Origin: Alphaproteobacteria bacterium
Lineage (GTDB): Bacteria > Pseudomonadota > Alphaproteobacteria > Micropepsales > Micropepsaceae
Reading direction: 5' to 3'
Length of the DNA stretch: 11,364 nucleotides
Assembly (NCBI GenBank): GCA_028869355.1
Contig: JAGWSK010000153.1
Span: 1-11,364 of the forward strand
Shown piece after piece: positions 7,042 through 11,364 of this stretch (position 1 is the stretch's first letter; every line of letters begins with the position of its first letter). The notes under the pieces are model-generated. The model did no database searches, had not been told where the DNA came from, and worked only from the letters and a program-made list of their open reading frames with translations. Made by a program: the position numbers and the translations under genes.

Positions 7042-7956
7042 CTAAAAATCAGGTTTGGGAGCGACCGGGATGGCGGTGTCTTTGCCGGCGTAATATTCGT
7101 GGGTGTTTTCGGCGCAAACCATTTCCGCCCACGCGGCAGCCGGCCGGCGGTAGGTGACGGTACCCGTCCATGGCCGGGTGAACATCTCCGGATCCTCGAC
7201 GGTGATTTCGAGTTGCAGCCCCGGACCGCGGTCACCAGGGTCGAGCTCGACGCCATCACCATTGTCGCCGGCGACACGGCCATTTTCCGCCTCCCCGCGG
7301 TCGGCGAAAGCGCGCGCGGTGGCATTGTCCACGAGATGGAATTTCTCAATCACATGCAGTTTGCTGCTGAACGGAGTGCCATAAATGTCGACCATCGATA
7401 GCGGCGTCACCTTGATTCCCACGGTGTCCACGACCAGCGTGTCGCCTTCATAATGCCCAATGGAATCGCCGTACCAGCTTGGAGTCACATGCTCCGGATG
7501 CGGTGAATTCAGCCGGACATGACGGATCTGATGATCGAACATGGTCAGTATGGTGACGCGGTTGTTCTCCTGCAGCAGCTGAATTTCCTGATTGTTGGAA
7601 GAAATATAGGGCGGCGGATAGGGAAGGCACTGGTTTGACGGCTGCGGAAAGGCGACGCCCTTGATCGAGATTTCGCCCAATCGCTTGAGAACCCGCGCCG
7701 CTGCGGGCTTGAGCAGCGGGTCGCCATAGTCGCCAACCAACTGACTGAGATTGCTGGCGCCACTGGGACGCAGCATGCGGTTTTTGATCCCGCCGTGGCC
7801 ATTGAGCGGCTTCTCGTAGCCAAGCGAAGTCCGCGCCCACAGACCGGAAAAATCGGGAGCTGTGGATTGTGCGGCCGACGCCGGCGCCAAAGCGCAGACG
7901 ATCAAAACCGCAGCGCCCTGGAGCAAGGATATGCGATGCCAAACCGCCGCGACCAT
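7042..7956 (-). CDS. Secreted protein of unknown function
   Basis: 304 residues from the ATG at 7956. I chose this start because it has GGGAGAG four bases upstream and opens directly into a signal peptide (MVAAVWHRISLLQG..., cleavage near ASAAQ at 27-30). The frame stays open to 8205, but that extension would overlap the GYD gene and bury the signal. The mature part starts with DFSGLW (35-40), contains GDSIGHYEGDTLVVDT (163-178) and a late VCAENTHEYY. I recall this layout from uncharacterised exported proteins in Acidobacteria and Proteobacteria, where DFSGxW and a GHxEGDTLVVDT block recur; no enzymatic role is known to me. It probably acts in the periplasm or outside the cell. It converges on the kinase with only 9 bases between stops and is divergent from the GYD gene. 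Confidence 0.85.
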   Translation of the reverse strand: MVAAVWHRISLLQGAAVLIVCALAPASAAQSTAPDFSGLWARTSLGYEKPLNGHGGIKNRMLRPSGASNLSQLVGDYGDPLLKPAAARVLKRLGEISIKGVAFPQPSNQCLPYPPPYISSNNQEIQLLQENNRVTILTMFDHQIRHVRLNSPHPEHVTPSWYGDSIGHYEGDTLVVDTVGIKVTPLSMVDIYGTPFSSKLHVIEKFHLVDNATARAFADRGEAENGRVAGDNGDGVELDPGDRGPGLQLEITVEDPEMFTRPWTGTVTYRRPAAAWAEMVCAENTHEYYAGKDTAIPVAPKPDF

Positions 7957-8040
7957 GATTCTCTCCCGACAGTTGCAAGTGTAAGCGGTCCGGCGCGTGG
8001 TTGCCTGATAAAAAAACGCCGCGCTGATTGCAGGCAGTCT

Positions 8041-8046
8041 TATAAT
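8041..8046 (+). promoter_or_regulatory. Possible -10 box for the GYD gene
   Basis: A perfect TATAAT lies 40 bases before the GYD start codon, in the 130-base divergent gap. No acceptable -35 hexamer sits 16-18 bases upstream (GCCGCG occupies the spot), so the promoter is tentative; the position suits a short leader. Confidence 0.35.
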
Positions 8047-8086
8047 GTGCGTGGCGGCAGCCGCCGCCAAAGCGGAGGATGAACCA

Positions 8087-8407
8087 ATGCCCAAATATCT
8101 GGTTGAAGCCTCATACACAACCGAAGGGTTGAAGAATCTGCAAAAGGACCGCGCCGAGGGCCGGAGTGCCGCGATCAAAGCGGCAATGCAATCGGCGGGC
8201 GGCAAACTTGACGCGGTCTATTGGTGCCTGGGCGAATATGATGCTGTCGTCATCGCCGATTTGCCCGACCTGGCGTCGGCGGCGGCAGTGGGAATCGCCG
8301 TCTCGGCCAGCGGCATGGTGCGGACCAGGACCACGCCGCTGTTGACGGCCCAGGAAGTGGACACTGCTCTCGCCAAGGGCGTGAAATATCGGGCGCCGGG
8401 GCAGTAA
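8087..8407 (+). CDS. GYD domain-containing protein
   Basis: 106 residues from the ATG at 8087, chosen because GGAGG precedes it with 8-base spacing; an in-frame ATG at 8045 would add a low-complexity tail (MCVAAAAAKAEDEP) with no ribosome site. The protein starts MPKYLVEASYTTEGLKNL and has the GEYD motif at 49-52 followed by AVVIADLPD, hallmarks of the GYD family of small ferredoxin-like-fold proteins. No signal peptide or membrane segment, so cytoplasmic. The biochemical role of the family is not defined. It stands 91 bases upstream of the M28 peptidase on the same strand and may share a transcript. Confidence 0.88.
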   Translation: MPKYLVEASYTTEGLKNLQKDRAEGRSAAIKAAMQSAGGKLDAVYWCLGEYDAVVIADLPDLASAAAVGIAVSASGMVRTRTTPLLTAQEVDTALAKGVKYRAPGQ

Positions 8408-8498
8408 CAAGACAGCGATTGAGTGTCGAGGGGGGCAACTCTCGTTGATTCGCCGCGGCGATGTGCGATTAAACAGGCAGACTTTGCGGGAACAACCG

Positions 8499-10787
8499 AT
8501 GCGCAAACCGATTACGACTTCACTGATTCTGACCGCAATATTAGGAATCGGCCCGATTCACGCGCAGACCGCAACGACGGCGGCGCCGGCAGCAGGTCCA
8601 TCCGATCTCGAGCGCCGTTTCGACGGTCTGATCGACGCTGCCGAGATGACCGGCTGGATGAAGACCATGACCGCCGAACCCAACCAGGTCGGCTCGCCCC
8701 ACGACCGCGCCAATGCCGAAATGGTGCTGGGCTTGTTCAAGGATTGGGGTTGGGACGCGCATATCGAAACGTTCCGGGTGCTGTATCCGACGCCGATTTC
8801 CGAAACCCTTGAGCTGACCGCGCCGGCGCGCTTCAAGGCGACGCTGACCGAACCGCCAATTCCTGGCGATGAGAGCACGTACCGGATGCAGAATGCGCTT
8901 CCGGCCTATGTCGCCTATCAGGGGGACGGCGATGTCACCGCACCTCTGGTCTATGTGAATTACGGCATGAAGGAGGATTACGACGCGCTGGAGCGGCTCG
9001 GCGTCTCGGTCAAGGGCAAGATCGTGATCGCGCGCTATGGCGTGGGTTGGCGCGGACTGAAGCCGAAACTGGCGCAGCAACACGGTGCTGTCGGCTGTAT
9101 CATTTATTCCGATCCGCGCGACGACGGCTACACGGCCGAAGACGCCTACCCGAAGGGTTCTGCCCGCCCGCCGCAAGGATTCCAGCGCGGCTCCGTGGCG
9201 GACATGACGCTGTATCCCGGCGATCCGCTGACCCCCGGGGTGGGCGCGACGGAGAACGCGCAGCGGCTGGCGATCAAGGATTCGCCGGTCATTCTCAAAA
9301 TCCCCGTGTTGCCGATTTCCTATTCTGATGCGCAGCATTTCCTTGCTGCACTGGATGGGCGGGTGGTGCCCCCGCAATGGCGCGGTTCGCTGCCCATCAC
9401 CTATCACGTCGGCGGTGGCGGCGCGGTGCAAGCGCATATTGCGGTCAAATCCGACTGGAGCCTCAAACCGATCTATGACGTGGTGGCGACGATTCCGGGA
9501 ACCGCCAATCCCGACCAGTGGGTGATGCGCGGCAACCATCATGACGGCTGGGTGGACGGAGCCGAGGACCCGATGAGCGGTCAGGTCGCGCTGCTCGCCG
9601 AAGCCAAGGCCATCGGAACGCTGGTGAAGCAGGGATGGCGGCCGAAGCGCACGCTGGTCTATTTGAGCTGGGACGCGGAGGAGCCGATGCTTCTCGGTTC
9701 GACCGAATGGGCCGAGCAGCACGCGGACGAACTGAAACAAAAGGGCCTCATCTACATCAACACGGACGGCACCAGCCGCGGCTTTCTCAGCGCGGAAGGC
9801 AGCCATTCTCTGCAGCATGTGATCAATGAAATCGCGGCGAATGTCACCGATCCCGAGACCGGGGTTTCGATACTTGCCCGCAAACGAGCGCAGCTCGAAG
9901 TGATTGGGACAAATCCAGGTGCCAACGAAGAAGCACGCGAGAATGCGAAAATCGCCGCCGACCCGTCAAAGGACATTCCCATCGGCGCATTGGGTTCGGG
10001 TTCGGACTATTCAGCGTTCCTGCAGCATCTCGGACTGCCGGCGGTCAATTTGGCCTTTGGTGCCGAAGGAAGCGTCGGTGGCGTCTATCATTCTGCTTAC
10101 GACACTTTCGAGTTTTACACGCGCATCGCCGATCCGGGTCTGCGCTATTCACGGGCGCTGGCGCAAGCGGCGGGAACTCTGGCGCTGCGCTTTGCCGATG
10201 CCGATGTGCCGCCACAACGCTATGGCGATTTCGCCGATACAGTTGCGGGTTATCTGAATGAGGTGAAGAAGCTCGCGGACACCAGGCGCGACGCCGCGGA
10301 TATGCAGGCGAAGATGCTGGCGAGCAACGCGTTTCATCTTGTCGATGATCCCGGCAAAAGCAGCGGGCCGCCGGACGCGCTGAAGCCGGTTCCGCATTTC
10401 AATTTTGCGCCGCTTGAAAACGCGGTGGACCGGCTGAAGAAAAGCGCAAAAGCCTATGATGCGGCGCTGGCGCAGCGGGCGGCGAAGCTGTCGCCCAAAA
10501 CCCGATCCGAACTGTTCGCGATGACGCGGGAGACCGAGGAGACGCTGGCGCCAGATGTCGGATTGCCTGGGCGCACATGGTACAAGAATCTGATGTACGC
10601 GCCTGGCTCCCTGACCGGCTATGCGGCAAAGACGATGCCGGCTGTGCGCGAAGCAATCGAGCAGGAACGCTGGGACGATGCCGACCGTTATGTTGCGATC
10701 ACGGCGGCCGCGCTTCAGGCTTATTCGGACAAGCTCGATCGCGCTGTGCAACTGATGGGCACCGCGCAAACCACCGCAGCACGATGA
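8499..10787 (+). CDS. M28 family zinc metallopeptidase, glutamate carboxypeptidase II-like
   Basis: 762 residues from the ATG at 8499, which opens a signal peptide (MRKPITTSLILTAILGIGPIHAQ). A TTG at 8445 would add 18 residues ahead of it and is unlikely. Domain order matches human glutamate carboxypeptidase II and the transferrin receptor: a protease-associated domain (about 130-330), a co-catalytic two-zinc M28 peptidase core, and a helical dimerisation domain (about 640-755). The expected zinc ligands and catalytic base are all present: H347, D357 (bridging), E394 (base), E395, D423 and H531, in HHDGWVDGAEDP, SWDAEEPMLLGSTEW, INTDG and VYHSAYDTFEFY. It is thus predicted to be an active exopeptidase in the periplasm or outside the cell, releasing C-terminal residues, perhaps acidic ones, from peptides. 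The exact specificity is unknown. A peptide-type ABC permease follows 130 bases downstream. Confidence 0.95.
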   Translation: MRKPITTSLILTAILGIGPIHAQTATTAAPAAGPSDLERRFDGLIDAAEMTGWMKTMTAEPNQVGSPHDRANAEMVLGLFKDWGWDAHIETFRVLYPTPISETLELTAPARFKATLTEPPIPGDESTYRMQNALPAYVAYQGDGDVTAPLVYVNYGMKEDYDALERLGVSVKGKIVIARYGVGWRGLKPKLAQQHGAVGCIIYSDPRDDGYTAEDAYPKGSARPPQGFQRGSVADMTLYPGDPLTPGVGATENAQRLAIKDSPVILKIPVLPISYSDAQHFLAALDGRVVPPQWRGSLPITYHVGGGGAVQAHIAVKSDWSLKPIYDVVATIPGTANPDQWVMRGNHHDGWVDGAEDPMSGQVALLAEAKAIGTLVKQGWRPKRTLVYLSWDAEEPMLLGSTEWAEQHADELKQKGLIYINTDGTSRGFLSAEGSHSLQHVINEIAANVTDPETGVSILARKRAQLEVIGTNPGANEEARENAKIAADPSKDIPIGALGSGSDYSAFLQHLGLPAVNLAFGAEGSVGGVYHSAYDTFEFYTRIADPGLRYSRALAQAAGTLALRFADADVPPQRYGDFADTVAGYLNEVKKLADTRRDAADMQAKMLASNAFHLVDDPGKSSGPPDALKPVPHFNFAPLENAVDRLKKSAKAYDAALAQRAAKLSPKTRSELFAMTRETEETLAPDVGLPGRTWYKNLMYAPGSLTGYAAKTMPAVREAIEQERWDDADRYVAITAAALQAYSDKLDRAVQLMGTAQTTAAR

Positions 10788-10830
10788 GGGAAATGCATTT
10801 GATTAATCGTCTGACAATGACATCCGTTCC

Positions 10831-10910
10831 CCTCACCCAGCGGCGCCAGTACGCGGTTGCTTTCGCAACCGCGGGCGCCGCGTCCCTCTCCCTCAAGGGG
10901 AGAGGAGGAG
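10831..10910. repeat. Nested palindromic element between peptidase and permease
   Basis: Outer arms gcggcgcc (10840-10847) and ggcgccgc (10874-10881) enclose inner arms gcggttgc (10853-10860) and gcaaccgc (10865-10872) with a tttc loop. A second hairpin follows at 10885-10905 (cctctccc facing gggagagg, loop around caa). Every arm pair is perfectly complementary. The element fills most of the 130-base gap between the peptidase stop and the permease start. It resembles dispersed intergenic repeats and could attenuate or stabilise the transcript. Confidence 0.65.
10903..10910 (+). promoter_or_regulatory. Ribosome-binding site of the permease gene, overlapping a hairpin
   Basis: AGGAGG (10903-10908) lies nine bases before the ATG at 10918 and is the only strong Shine-Dalgarno there. 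Its first three bases are part of the right arm of the hairpin at 10885-10905, so folding could limit ribosome access. Confidence 0.65.
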
Positions 10911-10917
10911 TTGTCCG

Positions 10918-11364
10918 ATGAAGTCGCGGGGCGAGGCGCTCAGGGATTATGTGGTGCGGCGATTGCTGCTGATGATCCCGACATTTATCGGCATCACCTT
11001 TTTTACGTTCGTACTGACGCAGTTCGTACCGGGCGGACCGATCGAACAGTTGCAACTGCAATTGGCGGGCGCGGGCGGCCCGGGCGCGCCGCGCGCACGC
11101 GTTCAGCTTGAAATCCCCGAGAACCAGTTGCAGCAGTTGAAGGCGTTCTACGGTTTCGACAAGCCCTTTCCAGTCGCCTATGTCGAATGGCTCGGCAAAA
11201 CTCTGGAAGGAAATTTCGGCAACTCCTTCCGCTACAACCAGCCGGTATTGACCGTCATTGCCCAGCGTCTGCCGATCTCTATCTATTACGGGGTTGTCAC
11301 GGCGATTTTCACCTATGCCATCGCATTTCCGCTCGGCATCGTAAAAGCCATCCGGCACCGAACG
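10918..11364 (+). CDS. Peptide ABC transporter permease, YejB/DppB type, partial
   Basis: The first 149 residues; the gene runs off the right edge (the family is usually 320-370 residues). It is an inner-membrane subunit of an oligopeptide ABC importer. It starts with DYVVRRLLLMIPTFIG and a first membrane helix (16-35) ending in QFVPGGPIEQ, then a periplasmic stretch with YGFDKPFPVAYVEWLGKTLEGNFGNS, and LPISIYYGV leading into the second helix and PLGIVKAI. The RR-LL-IPT start, PGGP, YGFDKP and PLGI-KA match YejB of E. coli better than other dipeptide permeases, so a microcin C/oligopeptide-type importer is likely, but DppB-like paralogues cannot be excluded. Partner genes (second permease, ATPase, binding protein) would be expected just beyond the window. 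Confidence 0.92.
   Translation, partial: MKSRGEALRDYVVRRLLLMIPTFIGITFFTFVLTQFVPGGPIEQLQLQLAGAGGPGAPRARVQLEIPENQLQQLKAFYGFDKPFPVAYVEWLGKTLEGNFGNSFRYNQPVLTVIAQRLPISIYYGVVTAIFTYAIAFPLGIVKAIRHRT

Noticed and set aside
7957..8205. N-terminal extension of the secreted protein
   Set aside because: It would overlap the GYD gene, has odd composition and puts the signal peptide inside the protein; the ATG at 7956 has its own ribosome site.
8450..8461. Perfect 12-base palindrome tcgccgcggcga
   Set aside because: It is short and made of GC-rich alternation expected by chance in this genome; it has no loop to form a terminator.
8541..9818. Long minus-strand open frame (425 codons) inside the M28 gene
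   Set aside because: It is the antisense shadow of a GC-rich coding region; rich in Arg and His with no family motif.
1..11364. CRISPR array, tRNA, rRNA, transposase or phage genes
   Set aside because: No regularly spaced repeats, cloverleaf, rRNA-like stretch or mobile-element enzyme was seen on either strand.

Overview
GC-rich accessory-type chromosomal DNA, most likely from an alphaproteobacterium. The evidence is a histidine kinase core of the PleC/DivJ type common in that class, a large TonB-dependent receptor of the sort abundant in sphingomonads, caulobacters and Rhizomicrobium-like bacteria, a YejB-type permease and several GC-rich palindromic intergenic repeats. The class assignment is an inference from protein style, not from a marker gene.

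Layout, left to right. Positions 1-317 (minus) hold the start of a 3-hydroxyisobutyrate dehydrogenase-like gene that loses family resemblance after about 28 codons and may be decayed. Positions 318-601 carry hairpins and two copies of a palindromic repeat. A 1019-residue TonB-dependent outer-membrane receptor lies on the minus strand at 602-3661. It is preceded by a 560-base gap with possible operators and a composite repeat. Next come a classical short-chain dehydrogenase/reductase (4222-4986, minus) and, divergent from it, a six-helix membrane hybrid histidine kinase with a C-terminal receiver (5104-7032, plus). The kinase converges, with a 9-base gap, on a secreted protein of unknown function (7042-7956, minus). 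Divergent from that are a GYD-domain protein (8087-8407), a secreted M28 peptidase of the glutamate carboxypeptidase II type (8499-10787) and the first 149 codons of a YejB/DppB-type peptide permease (10918 to the right edge).

How the genes may work together: a receptor for import across the outer membrane, a periplasmic or secreted zinc peptidase that trims peptides, and an inner-membrane peptide ABC permease would make a coherent peptide-scavenging set. The peptidase and permease are adjacent on the same strand and could be co-transcribed; linking the receptor to them is speculation. The kinase, SDR and GYD protein have no proven connection to this.

I looked for a new defence, mobile or RNA system and found none: no CRISPR array, transposase, integrase, tRNA or rRNA is visible. 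The most unusual items are the palindromic elements, one of which appears to carry the ribosome-binding site of the permease gene, and the uncharacterised secreted protein.
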